Shown: one piece after another, positions 35,515 through 45,069 of the stretch | Layout: the number at the start of each line of letters is the position of its first letter | Position numbering within the stretch: the first letter of the stretch is position 1 | DNA from: Neisseria perflava | GTDB lineage: Bacteria > Pseudomonadota > Gammaproteobacteria > Burkholderiales > Neisseriaceae | Reading direction: 5' to 3' | NCBI RefSeq assembly: GCF_002863305.2 | Contig: NZ_CP136962.1 | Location: forward strand, 620,001-684,000 | DNA length: 64,000 nucleotides | Notes under the pieces: generated by a model | Database searches by the model: none | What the model saw: the letters and a program-made list of their open reading frames with translations, nothing else | What the model was told of the DNA's origin: nothing | Position numbers and translations under genes: made by a program

Positions 35515-36123
35515 TCAGCCATTTATAAAGGCACATTCTAAAATTGTTTGGGGTTTTCCGTTAACATTAATCGGTTTTAGTTTTGCTTGCAGGGTTTCGT
35601 ATTCTTCTAAAATCAAACTGTATTTTCGAACAGGACGATATTTTCCTTTTAACACCTTGTATGCCTGTTCCAAAGGTACATCCAACAACAAACGGGTGTA
35701 GCTGTAACCTGCGGTTTCTAATTGGAATGTCTGGCTGATATGAACCACAGGCAAGCCATAGTAAGTACCGCTGAGTTTCAAACGGGTTTGATCAAGAATG
35801 AACTGTTCTCCATCTTCACTAAACTCCGCACGGTGCAAAGTCATCGGCGGGTGTGCAAGATCACGGTAAGCCTTTGGCAGCTGGACTCTATTGGGATGAT
35901 TCAAACGCAAGTTTTGATATTTAGAGTCTTTATCGTTCCAGTTATCGCTTACATCACTAAATGGTTCCAACAGGTTTTCCAAATGTTTATCGAATTGGCA
36001 GCCATTTTCAAATGATTTGAATATAGTTGACCAATCAGGTTGTGTCTGTGCTGAAACCAGCGGGGCCGAGCATAGAATTAGACAAGAAAGTAAGTGGCGT
36101 ATTTTATTTTTTATTATCGTCAT
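35515..36123 (-). CDS. Secreted protein of unknown function inside the isc operon
   Basis: A 202-residue protein with a signal peptide (MTIIKNKIRHLLSCLILCSA, cut after VSA expected). The mature part has FKSFENGCQFDKHLENLLEP, a central beta-rich region (LKLSGTYYGLPVVHISQTFQ) and a Cys near the C-terminus, so one periplasmic disulfide is possible. I do not recognise the family. The ATG at 36123 is chosen because the signal peptide starts there. It separates iscS from the rest of the isc operon and has variant uptake words on both sides, which suggests it was imported. Confidence 0.7.
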   Translation of the reverse strand: MTIIKNKIRHLLSCLILCSAPLVSAQTQPDWSTIFKSFENGCQFDKHLENLLEPFSDVSDNWNDKDSKYQNLRLNHPNRVQLPKAYRDLAHPPMTLHRAEFSEDGEQFILDQTRLKLSGTYYGLPVVHISQTFQLETAGYSYTRLLLDVPLEQAYKVLKGKYRPVRKYSLILEEYETLQAKLKPINVNGKPQTILECAFING

Positions 36124-36143
36124 TTTTAGTATTTTTCTTGATG

Positions 36144-36190
36144 AGGTCGTCTGAAAAGGTAAAGGCCTTGGGGATTTTTCAGACGACCTT
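36144..36190. terminator. Hairpin of two variant uptake words after iscS
   Basis: AGGTCGTCTGAA (36144-36155) and its exact complement TTCAGACGACCT (36179-36190) form a perfect 12-bp stem just past the iscS stop. Both arms are of the N. mucosa dialect. It may reduce transcription from iscS into the genes downstream. Confidence 0.7.
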
Positions 36191-36199
36191 TTCTCTTGA

Positions 36200-37414
36200 T
36201 CAATGCGCCGCCCATTCAATCGAGTTCAAATCGATACCCTCTTTAAACATTTCCCACAGCGGGGACAGTTCGCGCAGTTTGCCGATTTTGGATTTAATCA
36301 GTTCTGCTGCGAATTGGACTTCTTCTTCGGTGGTCATGCGACCGAAGGTGATGCGCAGGGATGAATGTGCCAATTCGTCGTTGCGGCCGAGTGCGCGTAA
36401 AACGTAGCTTGGCTCAAGGCTTGCAGAAGTACAGGCGGAGCCGCTGGATACGGCGAGTTCTTTAACCGCCATAATCAGGCTTTCGCCTTCGACGAAGTTA
36501 AAGCTGACGTTTAGGTTGTTTGGAGCGCGGTGTTCGAGGTCGCCGTTGATATAGACTTCTTCAATGCCTTCGATACCTTTGAGGAAGATATCGCGCAGTT
36601 TTAAGTAGTGTGCAGTGTCTTGTGCCAATTCTTCTTTGGCGATGCGGAAGGCTTCGCCCATGCCGACGATTTGATGGGTCGGCAAGGTGCCGGAACGGAA
36701 ACCGCGTTCGTGGCCGCCGCCGTGCATTTGGGCTTCGAGGCGGACGCGTGGTTTACGGCGTACATACAGGGCGCCGATGCCTTTAGGGCCGTATACTTTG
36801 TGGCCGGACATAGACAACAAATCAACTTTGGCAGCTTCAACGTCAACAGGCACTTTGCCGCAGGCTTGTGCTGCGTCAACGTGGAAAATGATTTTGCGTT
36901 CGCGACAGATTTCGCCGATGGCAGGAATATCTTGAACCACGCCGATTTCGTTGTTTACCCACATTACGGAAACAAGGATGGTGTCTTCGCGGATGGCGGC
37001 TTTCAGTACGTCTAAATCAACCAAACCGTTTTCTTGTACGTCCAGGTAAGTCACTTCGTAACCTTGGCGTTCGAGTTCGCGCATGGTATCGAGCACGGCT
37101 TTATGCTCGGTTTTTACGGTGATGAGGTGGTTGCCTTTAGATTTGTAGAAGTGCGCCGCGCCTTTAATGGCGAGGTTGTTGGATTCGGTTGCGCCGCTGG
37201 TGAAAACGATTTCTTTAGGGTCGGCATTAATCAGGGCAGCAATGTCTGCACGTGCTTTTTCGACTGCTTCTTCTGCTTCCCAACCGAAGCTGTGGCTGTT
37301 AGAGGCTGGGTTGCCGAAAATATCGGACAGGTAGGGAATCATTTTTTCGGCAACGCGGCGGTCAACGGGAGTGGTGGCGGCGTAGTCGAGGTATACGGGG
37401 GTTTTGACGGTCAT
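36200..37414 (-). CDS. iscS: Cysteine desulfurase IscS
   Basis: A 404-residue group I desulfurase, exact family length. [20 protein letters not shown] starts it; the PLP lysine is in [16 protein letters not shown] (near 206) and the mobile-loop catalytic cysteine in [20 protein letters not shown] (near 328). It takes sulfur from cysteine for IscU and thiolation. The ATG at 37414 is preferred over one 15 codons upstream. Second gene of the isc operon, 51 bases after iscR. Confidence 0.96.
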   Translation of the reverse strand: MTVKTPVYLDYAATTPVDRRVAEKMIPYLSDIFGNPASNSHSFGWEAEEAVEKARADIAALINADPKEIVFTSGATESNNLAIKGAAHFYKSKGNHLITVKTEHKAVLDTMRELERQGYEVTYLDVQENGLVDLDVLKAAIREDTILVSVMWVNNEIGVVQDIPAIGEICRERKIIFHVDAAQACGKVPVDVEAAKVDLLSMSGHKVYGPKGIGALYVRRKPRVRLEAQMHGGGHERGFRSGTLPTHQIVGMGEAFRIAKEELAQDTAHYLKLRDIFLKGIEGIEEVYINGDLEHRAPNNLNVSFNFVEGESLIMAVKELAVSSGSACTSASLEPSYVLRALGRNDELAHSSLRITFGRMTTEEEVQFAAELIKSKIGKLRELSPLWEMFKEGIDLNSIEWAAH

Positions 37415-37465
37415 GGTTTGCTCTTTCGTTTGGTCATCTGCGTGCGGTCTTTGCCGCAAGTCGGT

Positions 37466-37912
37466 TTAATGAATGTGTGTAAAGGTAACGACATGACTGC
37501 TGTCGCTGCAGTTTTTTTGTTCAATGATGCTTTGCAGCGTAACGCCGCTGAGGTAATCATTGATGGTTTTGTTTAAGTTTTCCCAAAGGTCATGGGTCAG
37601 GCAGGGGGCGCCGTGGTGGCAGTTTGCTTTGCTGCCGCATTGTGTGGCATCCAGTCGGTCTTCGGCTGCGGAGATGATTTGTGCAATATTGATTTGCTCG
37701 GCGGGTGCGGCAAGGATGTAGCCTCCGCCGGGGCCGCGTAGGCTTTCAACCAATCCGGCACGGCGCAGTTTGCTGAATAATTGTTCGAGGTAGGAAAGCG
37801 ATATGCTTTGTCGTTCGCTGATGGCACTGAGTTTGACAGCACCGGTTTGCGCGTTCATCGCCAAATCTATCATGGCGGTTACTGCAAATCGCCCTTTGGT
37901 AGTCAGTCTCAT
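37466..37912 (-). CDS. iscR: Fe-S cluster regulator IscR
   Basis: A 148-residue Rrf2-family regulator. The winged helix is MRLTTKGRFAVTAMIDLAMN to LRGPGGGYILA, and the three cluster cysteines are in TQCGSKANCHHGAPC (C-x5-C-x5-C, near residues 92-104). With a 2Fe-2S cluster it represses the isc operon at type 1 sites; apo-IscR acts at other sites. A well-matched type 1 box covers its own promoter, so autorepression is expected. First gene of the leftward isc operon. Confidence 0.94.
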   Translation of the reverse strand: MRLTTKGRFAVTAMIDLAMNAQTGAVKLSAISERQSISLSYLEQLFSKLRRAGLVESLRGPGGGYILAAPAEQINIAQIISAAEDRLDATQCGSKANCHHGAPCLTHDLWENLNKTINDYLSGVTLQSIIEQKNCSDSSHVVTFTHIH

Positions 37913-37952
37913 GGTGTGGTTGCCTGTGTGGGCGTTTTTATTAGTGGAGGGA

Positions 37953-37985
37953 ATTGTCTAATATCTGAGTGTTTCAGTCAAGTAT
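37953..37985 (-). promoter_or_regulatory. isc operon promoter with type 1 IscR box
   Basis: Read on the minus strand, 37985-37961 is a 25-base box: ATACTTGACT, then GAAAC, then ACTCAGATAT, agreeing with the E. coli type 1 IscR motif. It covers the -35 TTGACT (37976-37981); GACAAT (37953-37958) is the -10, with a 17-base spacer. The rest of the 359-base gap to lldD is AT-rich and has one lone uptake word near 38222. Confidence 0.85.
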
Positions 37986-38271
37986 GTGGTGGCTCGGTTT
38001 GATTGTTTGTTTAAATGGTGGCATGGGTTGATTTTTAAATCGGAAAATATTTTCTTTATTTTTCTGTAATTTGGACTTGAGGGCGTCTGAAAAAAGGCTA
38101 TCAACCCTACAAATATCAGGGTTAAAATGTTTTGATTTAATATTGATACTGATATAGATTATCAAAATTATTCTTAAAATTTAGTTGTTTTGATGGAGTA
38201 AAATAATGAGGTGTTTGAAATGTTCAGACGGCCTTGACCATCCATCTTTACCTTAACAGAGGCAATCGACA

Positions 38272-39444
38272 ATGAAATGTGATTTAAGCAAAATAACCTG
38301 TATCGAAGACTTGCGCCTTGTTGCCAAACGTAAAATGCCGCGTATGTTTTATGACTATATTGACTCAGGCTCTTGGACGGAAACTACTTATCGTGAAAAC
38401 ACTTCGGATTTTAAAGACATCCGTTTCCGCCAAAAGGTATTGGTTAATATGGAGGGACGCAGTCTCGAAACCAAAATGATTGGGCAGGATGTGAAAATGC
38501 CGGTGGCGATTGCGCCGACAGGTTTCACAGGTATGGCGCATGCTGATGGGGAAATCTTGGCGGCGCGGGCGGCGGAAAAATTTGGTATTCCGTTTACGCT
38601 GTCGACCATGTCTATTTGTTCGATTGAAGATGTGGCTGAAAACACCAGCTCGCCGTTTTGGTTTCAGCTTTATGTGATGCGCGACCGCGAGTTTATGGAA
38701 AACCTGATTAAGCGTGCGAAGGATGCTAAATGTTCGGCGTTGGTATTGACAGCCGATTTGCAGGTTTTGGGTCAGCGCCACAAAGACATTAAAAACGGTC
38801 TGTCTGCGCCGCCGAAACCGACCATCGCCAATTTGATCAATTTGGCGACTAAGCCCGAATGGTGCATGAAAATGCTGAACACGGAACGCCGCACCTTCCG
38901 CAATATTGTCGGTCATGCGAAAAACGTGGGTGATTTGTCTTCGCTGTCTTCATGGACTTCCGAACAATTCGACCCGCGCCTGAGTTGGGATGATGTGGCG
39001 CGCATTAAGGATTTGTGGGGTGGCAAGTTGATCATCAAAGGCATTATGGAACCCGAAGACGCGGAAAAGGCAGCGAAAAGCGGCGCGGACGCATTAGTCG
39101 TTTCCAATCATGGCGGTCGTCAGCTTGACGATACCGTGTCCGCCATTAAAGCTTTGCCTGATGTGGTCAGCGCAGTGGGCAGCGACATCGAGGTTTGGAT
39201 GGACAGCGGCATTCGCAGCGGTCAGGATATTTTGAAGGCTTGGGCTTTGGGTGCGAAAGGTACGATGATAGGTCGTGCGTTCCTGTATGGTTTGGGTGCG
39301 TATGGTGAAGAAGGCGTAACCCGTGCGTTGGAAATCTTGTATAAAGAAATGGATATTTCCATGGCGTTTACCGGTCACCGCAATATTCAAGATGTGGATT
39401 CCAGCATTTTACGTTCTACGCGTTGGGCTCAAGATGAATTTTAA
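38272..39444 (+). CDS. lldD: FMN-dependent L-lactate dehydrogenase LldD
   Basis: A 390-residue flavoprotein of the 2-hydroxyacid oxidase family. ALVVSNHGGRQLDDTVSAIK carries the catalytic His and Arg (near 280), WMDSGIRSGQDILKAWALGA the FMN phosphate loop, and MFYDYIDSGSWTE lies near the start. It oxidises L-lactate to pyruvate at the inner membrane and feeds the quinone pool; lactate is a major carbon source for Neisseria. It is divergent from iscR. No operator is recognised upstream. Confidence 0.93.
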   Translation: MKCDLSKITCIEDLRLVAKRKMPRMFYDYIDSGSWTETTYRENTSDFKDIRFRQKVLVNMEGRSLETKMIGQDVKMPVAIAPTGFTGMAHADGEILAARAAEKFGIPFTLSTMSICSIEDVAENTSSPFWFQLYVMRDREFMENLIKRAKDAKCSALVLTADLQVLGQRHKDIKNGLSAPPKPTIANLINLATKPEWCMKMLNTERRTFRNIVGHAKNVGDLSSLSSWTSEQFDPRLSWDDVARIKDLWGGKLIIKGIMEPEDAEKAAKSGADALVVSNHGGRQLDDTVSAIKALPDVVSAVGSDIEVWMDSGIRSGQDILKAWALGAKGTMIGRAFLYGLGAYGEEGVTRALEILYKEMDISMAFTGHRNIQDVDSSILRSTRWAQDEF

Positions 39445-39461
39445 TTTTTAAACATAAGAAA

Positions 39462-39497
39462 AGGCCGTCTGAAAAACTGTTTCAGACGGCCTTTTTA
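39462..39497. terminator. DUS-pair terminator between lldD and dsbD (convergent)
   Basis: AGGCCGTCTGAA (39462-39473) and TTCAGACGGCCT (39481-39492) with A and T flanks. Confidence 0.8.
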
Positions 39498-39504
39498 TAG
39501 ACGG

Positions 39505-41310
39505 CTATTTCTCGTTTTTGCGATACCATTCGATGAAGGCATCGGGTTTGACAAAGCCTAATAAGGCTTCGCTATGACTGCCGTCGGCGCGGACAACAAA
39601 CACGCCCGGAGGGCCGAAGAGGCCGTATTCTTTCAGTAAGGCCTGATGGTCGGGAGTGTTGGCAGTTACGTCGATTTGGAAGAAGCGCTGCATATCGACC
39701 GCTTCGTGTACCTGCGGTTGGTTGAGCGTGTAGGCGGCCATTTCTTTGCAGGATACGCACCAGTCGGCGTAGAAATCAATCAGAACGGGCTTGCTAGGAT
39801 CGGCTTTCAAGGCAGCATCCATAGCGGCTTTGAGTTCTCCGACATCGGTAAACATTTTGCCGTGGTCGGTTTCTTGTCCGGCTTCGGATGGCGGAACCAG
39901 CGTTAAGAAGTGGTGCAGGGCGGTGGTTTGTTTATTGAAGCTTTGCCAGCCAAACCATGAGCCGCCAATCAGCAGTAAAAAGCCCAATACGGCGGCAACT
40001 GTTTTCAGACGGCCTTTTTGTTTGCCGGATTTCGCCAAAAGCATAAGGGCGGGAACAATCATCAGCAAGGTGTAGAGGCCGACTACTGCGAAATAAGGCA
40101 GATGCGGTGTGGCAAGGTATACGGCAACGGCCAGCAGAATGAAGCCGAATGCGTATTTGATGCCGTTCATCCAGTCGCCTGCTTTAGGCAGGATATGGCC
40201 GCCGAATGTACCGATGATGATGAGCGGTACACCGGTGCCGAGTGCTAAGACATAAAGCGCAAGGCCGCCCAATACGGCATCGCCTGTCTGGCCGATATAG
40301 CCCAAAGCAAATGCCAGCGGAGGCGCAACGCAAGGGCCGACAATCAGGGCGGATAAAATACCCATGATGAAGACGGAAATGATTTTGCCGCCGGAGAGTT
40401 TGTTGCTTTGGTTTTGGAAATAGGATTGGACAGAGTTTGGCAGCTGGATATTGAAGAGGCCGAACATAGACAGCGCCAGTATCACCATCAACGCGGCGGC
40501 GGCAAGTACGACCCAAGGCTGTTGCAGCCATACAGTTAACAGCGCACCGGTCAAACCGGCAATCACGCCGACCAAGGTATAGGTCAATGCCAAGCCTTGT
40601 ACATACACCATAGACAAGGTAAACGCGCGGCCTTTGCCGGCTTTTTTATCACCCACGACAATGCTGGAAACAATCGGCAGGAGCGGATACATACAGGCGG
40701 TAAAGCTTAAGCCCAAACCTGCGACAAAAAACGCCAACAGGTTGGCGTTTAAAGTATCCCAAGAGAGCTTGAAGCGGCTGCTGTCGGGATTGTTTGTAGC
40801 GGGCTGCGTGGGCATTTGGCCGTCTGAAGAGGCAGATGGTTGTAAAAAGCGGTCTTTGGCAGAAACCGGCTCATCGCTTTGCGGTTGGTAAACTCCGTTG
40901 CCTTTTACGTCAAACTCGGTGTCCACCGGCGGATAACACACACCCACTTCGGCACAGCCTTGATAAGTCAGTGTCAGTTTGTATTGCGGTACGGCTTGTT
41001 TGTAAGGCAGGTTAACCTGTGCGGTATGGTGGTAAACCGTTTGTTTGCCGAAGAATTCGTCTTCTTTTTCTTCGCCTTTGCTGAATTTGGGTTCGGCCAA
41101 GACTTTGTCAGGATTGGTCGCTGCAACGATTTTGGACTGGTACATATAGTAGCCGTCAGCGATTTTGAACTGCACGCTGATGCCTTGATCGGTTACATTG
41201 ACTTGAGGCACAAAGGCTTGCTCGGGTGGCAGCAAATCATTGGCATCTACTGCGAATGCGAAGCTGCTCAAGCCTAAAAATGCAATGAGGAAATAAAGGA
41301 ATTTTTTCAT
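39505..41310 (-). CDS. dsbD: Thiol:disulfide interchange protein DsbD
   Basis: A 601-residue protein with three parts. After a signal peptide (MKKFLYFLIAFLGLSSFAFA) comes the periplasmic alpha domain with its Cys pair in YQGCAEVGVCYPP (near 125-131); then an eight-helix membrane domain (about 190-430) with the reactive cysteines in FTACMYPLLPI and GPCVAPPLAFALG; then a thioredoxin-like gamma domain with FYADWCVSCKEMA (near 510). It carries electrons from cytoplasmic thioredoxin to the periplasm for DsbC and cytochrome c maturation. The ATG at 41310 is chosen as it starts the signal peptide. Confidence 0.94.
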   Translation of the reverse strand: MKKFLYFLIAFLGLSSFAFAVDANDLLPPEQAFVPQVNVTDQGISVQFKIADGYYMYQSKIVAATNPDKVLAEPKFSKGEEKEDEFFGKQTVYHHTAQVNLPYKQAVPQYKLTLTYQGCAEVGVCYPPVDTEFDVKGNGVYQPQSDEPVSAKDRFLQPSASSDGQMPTQPATNNPDSSRFKLSWDTLNANLLAFFVAGLGLSFTACMYPLLPIVSSIVVGDKKAGKGRAFTLSMVYVQGLALTYTLVGVIAGLTGALLTVWLQQPWVVLAAAALMVILALSMFGLFNIQLPNSVQSYFQNQSNKLSGGKIISVFIMGILSALIVGPCVAPPLAFALGYIGQTGDAVLGGLALYVLALGTGVPLIIIGTFGGHILPKAGDWMNGIKYAFGFILLAVAVYLATPHLPYFAVVGLYTLLMIVPALMLLAKSGKQKGRLKTVAAVLGFLLLIGGSWFGWQSFNKQTTALHHFLTLVPPSEAGQETDHGKMFTDVGELKAAMDAALKADPSKPVLIDFYADWCVSCKEMAAYTLNQPQVHEAVDMQRFFQIDVTANTPDHQALLKEYGLFGPPGVFVVRADGSHSEALLGFVKPDAFIEWYRKNEK

Positions 41311-41479
41311 AATATCCACGGATATGCCGTTGAGAAACCGTCATTATAAATGATGGGGAAAACAATCGGCTTAATTTATGTTAAATATTGCGAGAGAAAT
41401 CTAATGCTTTTGAATTATATCGAAATAGGGTTGCCCATATATGACCGATAGTCTCATGTTATCGTTCAATCTATGCCAA

Positions 41480-41510
41480 AGGCCGTCTGAAATGTTCAGA
41501 CGGCCTTTGT
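41480..41510. terminator. DUS-pair terminator after folE2
   Basis: AGGCCGTCTGAA (41480-41491) and TTCAGACGGCCT (41495-41506). The 218-base gap between dsbD and folE2 holds only this hairpin and AT-rich sequence. Confidence 0.65.
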
Positions 41511-41528
41511 TTCTATTCGGCTCGGCTT

Positions 41529-42302
41529 TTAAGGATAAGCGATATAAGCGTAAGCGGAATGGTTGTGTATCGATTCGAAGTTTTCGCTTTCGACGACGAA
41601 TGATTCGATGCGTTTGTCTGCAATCAGCGCAGTGGCCACATCACGAACCATGTCTTCGACAAACTTCGGATTTTCGTATGCTTTCTCCGTTACATACTTC
41701 TCGTCAGGGCGTTTGAGCAAACCGTAGAGCTGGCAGCTTGCTTGTGCTTCGACGTAATCGATGATTTCTTCGATGGCTACATCCGCGTTTGCAATCAGGC
41801 TGACCGTCACATGCGAACGTTGGTTGTGCGCGCCGTATTGGGAAATTTCTTTGGAACACGGACACAATGAAGTAACCGGAACCATCACTTTCAGATTGTG
41901 GCTGTATGTACCGTTTTTGATTTCGCCGGTCAGGGTGACATCATAGTCGAGCAGCGATTGGATGTCGGAGACAGGCGCACTTTTCTTGCGGAAAAACGGG
42001 AAGGAAACGCTGATTTTTCCAGAATGCGAATCCAACAGGGCAACCATATCGGCGGTCAGTTTGTGCAGCGTATCGAAATCCAAAGCATCGGTTTGTTTTT
42101 CCATCAGGGCGACAAAGCGCGACATATGCGTGCCTTTTTGGTCGGCAGGCAGGAAAACCGTCATGGTCAGGCGGGCGACGGTGGATTGTTCGCCTTCTTT
42201 GCTTTTGAGGGAGATTGGAAAGCGCAGGTCTTTGATGCCGACCTGATTAATCGGCAGGTTGCGTAAATCGCGGCTGGATTGCACGTCTGCAATGGCGTTC
42301 AT
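41529..42302 (-). CDS. folE2: GTP cyclohydrolase FolE2 (type IB)
   Basis: A 257-residue COG1469 enzyme of the tunnelling fold. [20 protein letters not shown] starts it, with [13 protein letters not shown] (near 85) and the conserved metal-site segment [20 protein letters not shown] (near 145-160), then [16 protein letters not shown] at the C-terminus. It makes dihydroneopterin triphosphate from GTP for folate and works with metals other than zinc. The ATG at 42302 with AAGGA ten bases upstream is preferred over 42320. Confidence 0.93.
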   Translation of the reverse strand: MNAIADVQSSRDLRNLPINQVGIKDLRFPISLKSKEGEQSTVARLTMTVFLPADQKGTHMSRFVALMEKQTDALDFDTLHKLTADMVALLDSHSGKISVSFPFFRKKSAPVSDIQSLLDYDVTLTGEIKNGTYSHNLKVMVPVTSLCPCSKEISQYGAHNQRSHVTVSLIANADVAIEEIIDYVEAQASCQLYGLLKRPDEKYVTEKAYENPKFVEDMVRDVATALIADKRIESFVVESENFESIHNHSAYAYIAYP

Positions 42303-42480
42303 GCGTGGTATGTCCTTCATGATAGGATTGTTGAGATGCGTGTGGAGGGAGTCGGCTCGTGTCGGCCGATTTGCAAATGCGAGATTATATCACTTGCTTT
42401 ATCCGCCTGCATTGATTGTTTCTATTTTTCAGATAGTGATAAAATCTTCAATTATTCACATCTATATAGGCAGAGACCCA

Positions 42481-43638
42481 ATGAAATTCGCCACGAAAGC
42501 CATCCATTCCAGCTACGATTGCGACGAACACAACCGTGCGCTGATGCCGCCGATTTATCAAAACAGTATGTTCGCGTTGCACGAGATTGGCGAAAATGTG
42601 CCTTACCGCTACTCGCGCCTGAGCAACCCGACCCGACAGGTCTTGGAAGATACCGTTGCCGATTTGGAGCACGGTGTGGCCGGCTTTGCGTTTTCCAGCG
42701 GTATGGCGGGGATTGATGCCGTATGGCGTACTTTCCTGCGCCCGGGCGATACCATTGTCGCAGTCGCCGATATTTACGGCGGCGCTTATGATTTATTGGT
42801 CGATGTTTATCAAAAATGGGGTGTGAACGTTGTTTTTGCCGATTTGGGCAATCCGGATAATCTGGACGAGCTGCTTAAAGCGCACAATGTCAAACTGGTT
42901 TGGCTGGAAACGCCGTCCAATCCGCTTTTGCGCTTGGTGGACATCAAAGCGCTTGCCGCGAAAGCCAAAGCAGCCGGTGCGCTGGTCGGCATCGACAACA
43001 CCTTTGCCACGCCGTATCTGCAACAGCCGTTGGATATGGGCTGTGATTTTGTGTTCCATTCCGCTACCAAATATTTGTGCGGCCATTCGGACGTACTGAT
43101 GGGCGTAGTCGTTGCCAAAACCAAAGAGCTGGCGCAGCCTTTGCACGACATGATGGTGCATACCGGCGCGATTGCAGGTCCGATGGATTGTTGGCTGGTG
43201 TTGCGCGGTATTAAAACACTGGCTCTACGCATGAACGCCCATTGCCAAAACGCACTCGAAATCGCGCGCCGTTTGGAAGCCCATCCTGCCATTGAAAAAG
43301 TGTTCTATCCCGGCCTGCCGTCTCACGAACATTACGAACTCGCCCAAGCACAAATGCCCAAAGGCATCGGTGGCGTGGTTACGGTTTACCTCAAAAACGA
43401 CACGCGTGAAGCGGCCAATAGTGTGATTAAAAACATGAAACTGGTCAAAATGGCTTCTAGCCTTGGCGGAGTGGAAAGTTTGGTCAACCATTGCTATTCC
43501 CAATCCCACAGCGGCGTGCCGCATGATGTGAAAATGGAAATGGGCATCAAAGTCGGCCTGCTGCGTTTCTCTGTCGGTATCGAAGATGTGGACGATATTT
43601 GGAACGATATTTCCAAAGCATTGGATACGACTTTGTAA
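42481..43638 (+). CDS. Trans-sulfuration PLP enzyme (cystathionine beta-lyase / gamma-synthase family)
   Basis: A 385-residue Cys/Met-metabolism PLP enzyme. The PLP lysine is in FHSATKYLCGHSDVLMG (near 200), with SRLSNPTRQVLED near residue 50, DIYGGAYDLL near 105 and a regular C-terminal domain ending GVESLVNHCYSQSHSGVPHD. It acts in methionine synthesis, cleaving cystathionine to homocysteine or forming it; sequence alone does not settle MetC against MetB. The ATG at 42481 gives the family start (MKFATKAIHSSYDCDEHNRA). The open frame upstream overlaps folE2 and is not used. Confidence 0.88.
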   Translation: MKFATKAIHSSYDCDEHNRALMPPIYQNSMFALHEIGENVPYRYSRLSNPTRQVLEDTVADLEHGVAGFAFSSGMAGIDAVWRTFLRPGDTIVAVADIYGGAYDLLVDVYQKWGVNVVFADLGNPDNLDELLKAHNVKLVWLETPSNPLLRLVDIKALAAKAKAAGALVGIDNTFATPYLQQPLDMGCDFVFHSATKYLCGHSDVLMGVVVAKTKELAQPLHDMMVHTGAIAGPMDCWLVLRGIKTLALRMNAHCQNALEIARRLEAHPAIEKVFYPGLPSHEHYELAQAQMPKGIGGVVTVYLKNDTREAANSVIKNMKLVKMASSLGGVESLVNHCYSQSHSGVPHDVKMEMGIKVGLLRFSVGIEDVDDIWNDISKALDTTL

Positions 43639-43649
43639 ATAAGGCTTAA

Positions 43650-43688
43650 AGGCCGTCTGAAGGTGGATAGTTTTTCAGACGGCCTTTA
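43650..43688 (+). terminator. DUS-pair terminator after the trans-sulfuration gene
   Basis: AGGCCGTCTGAA (43650-43661) and TTCAGACGGCCT (43674-43685), then TTTAAATT. Confidence 0.7.
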
Positions 43689-43704
43689 AATTATGGTGAT
43701 TAAG

Positions 43705-44574
43705 ATGAATATCCCTGAAAAATTTATTCGTCCATTCCCCTCTCCGGAAGAAGTTTTTTCTGAAGAGATAGAGCGACACGCGAAACATTTTTTACCCATT
43801 TGTTCGCTTAATCTTCAATTTATACGTCCTGATAGTGAAGAGTTTTGGATACATTTCGTCCAGCCTGCGGAAATTCATTCGGGTTGCGTAGGTGAGCATA
43901 CATCGGCATTTCATGACCGCTATAATTTTGAGGACAGTATTTGTTTTGATGTCGATGAGAACGGTAAATATCGATTTAATGGCGATTGGCATTTTTTTAT
44001 TTTGGAAAACAAGGAAATGCCGTCTGAAATTAAAACCAGAATAATGGAACAGGCGCAAAAGATTGCGGAAAAACAGGGTATGAGTTTTGATCAGGCAGCT
44101 TGGTATAAAACGCCGCATATTTATCGGCAGGATACGCAGGAAGAATTAGAAAACGTATATAGAATCAATCATCTTTGTTTTAATGCCATCAAAAATTTGT
44201 ATCTGAAATATGGAAAATTCCTTCAGGGATATGTACCCATTGAGCTGGACAGTAAATATACTTTGGAAGAATTGGTTGCATTGAAGGAAGCTGCAGATTC
44301 ACAATGTCAGGATGACGGGTTGGATAGAGATTTGATTGAGGATGCCGGCGGATTATCAGAGGGTATGTTGGAAGAAGGTTTTAACCATATTGATGGAATG
44401 TTCCAAGAAGAGTACGGTAATTTAGTGGATACACCCAAACGAGATGATGGAAAAGTTTTTTCTTATGTCGGCTATTTGAGCGGATATAAATTTCAGGAAT
44501 ATGGTTGCGATGAGTTGTACCTATTTTTTGATGCGGATAGTAAAAAAGCCGTTGTCCGTTTGGTGTACAGTTAG
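43705..44574 (+). CDS. Conserved protein of unknown function (possibly DUF1963/YwqG-like C-terminus)
   Basis: A 289-residue soluble, acidic protein without a signal peptide. Notable stretches are MNIPEKFIRPFPSPEEVFSE, a Trp/Tyr-rich middle (DQAAWYKTPHIYRQ), and a C-terminus YKFQEYGCDELYLFFDADSK that resembles the end of DUF1963/YwqG-type proteins; that link is weak. Start 43705 or 43693. Base use is more AT-rich than in the neighbours. It is followed 33 bases later by a META-domain lipoprotein on the same strand and the two may be co-transcribed. No function is proposed. Confidence 0.7.
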   Translation: MNIPEKFIRPFPSPEEVFSEEIERHAKHFLPICSLNLQFIRPDSEEFWIHFVQPAEIHSGCVGEHTSAFHDRYNFEDSICFDVDENGKYRFNGDWHFFILENKEMPSEIKTRIMEQAQKIAEKQGMSFDQAAWYKTPHIYRQDTQEELENVYRINHLCFNAIKNLYLKYGKFLQGYVPIELDSKYTLEELVALKEAADSQCQDDGLDRDLIEDAGGLSEGMLEEGFNHIDGMFQEEYGNLVDTPKRDDGKVFSYVGYLSGYKFQEYGCDELYLFFDADSKKAVVRLVYS

Positions 44575-44607
44575 ACGATAAAGAAGATTTCTAAAAAAGG
44601 ATGAGTC

Positions 44608-45063
44608 ATGAAAACCCTTATTTCAGCAATGATTGGTGCATTTGTATTGGTTGCTTGTTCTACGCCTGCCGATAAGCCTTTATCAAGTCAGCCACATATT
44701 TCTTCTAGCAAATCATCTGAATCAAAGCAAATGAAAATGCCTACTTTAGCCGCTAAATGGCGTGTTGTCGCTTTCAATAAATTCACTGAAAAAGAATTGG
44801 CAGATAAAAACGCCTATTTGGATTTCAGCAAAATGCCTAAGGCTTATGGCAATATGGGTTGCAACGGTATGATGTTTCAAGCGAATGTAATCGGAGCGGA
44901 CAAAATTGATTTTGGCCATATTGCGGTAAGTATGATGCTGTGTGAAGACATGAAGCTGGAAGATGCGTTTTTGCGTAAACAAAGCGTGTGGAACTATCGT
45001 TTTGATGGTAACGATTTGATTTTGGAACAAAAAGGCATCAATATCCGTTTGCGCCGTGAATAA
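44608..45063 (+). CDS. META-domain (HslJ-like) lipoprotein
   Basis: A 151-residue lipoprotein: MKTLISAMIGAFVLVACSTP with lipobox LVAC (Cys17), a Ser/Lys-rich linker, then a META domain (LAAKWRVVAFNKFTEKELAD, YGNMGCNGMMFQANVIGADK, SMMLCEDMKLEDAF). The conserved GxxGCN-type turn and MCxD-type cysteine are present. HslJ-like proteins sit in the outer membrane and are linked to heat shock or drug tolerance in other bacteria; the role here is unknown. GGATGAG precedes the ATG. Confidence 0.8.
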   Translation: MKTLISAMIGAFVLVACSTPADKPLSSQPHISSSKSSESKQMKMPTLAAKWRVVAFNKFTEKELADKNAYLDFSKMPKAYGNMGCNGMMFQANVIGADKIDFGHIAVSMMLCEDMKLEDAFLRKQSVWNYRFDGNDLILEQKGINIRLRRE

Positions 45064-45069
45064 TCTTAA

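Noticed and set aside
38100-38180. FNR or Fur site upstream of lldD
   Set aside because: TTGATAC...ATTATCAA has the wrong spacing for FNR and a poor Fur match.
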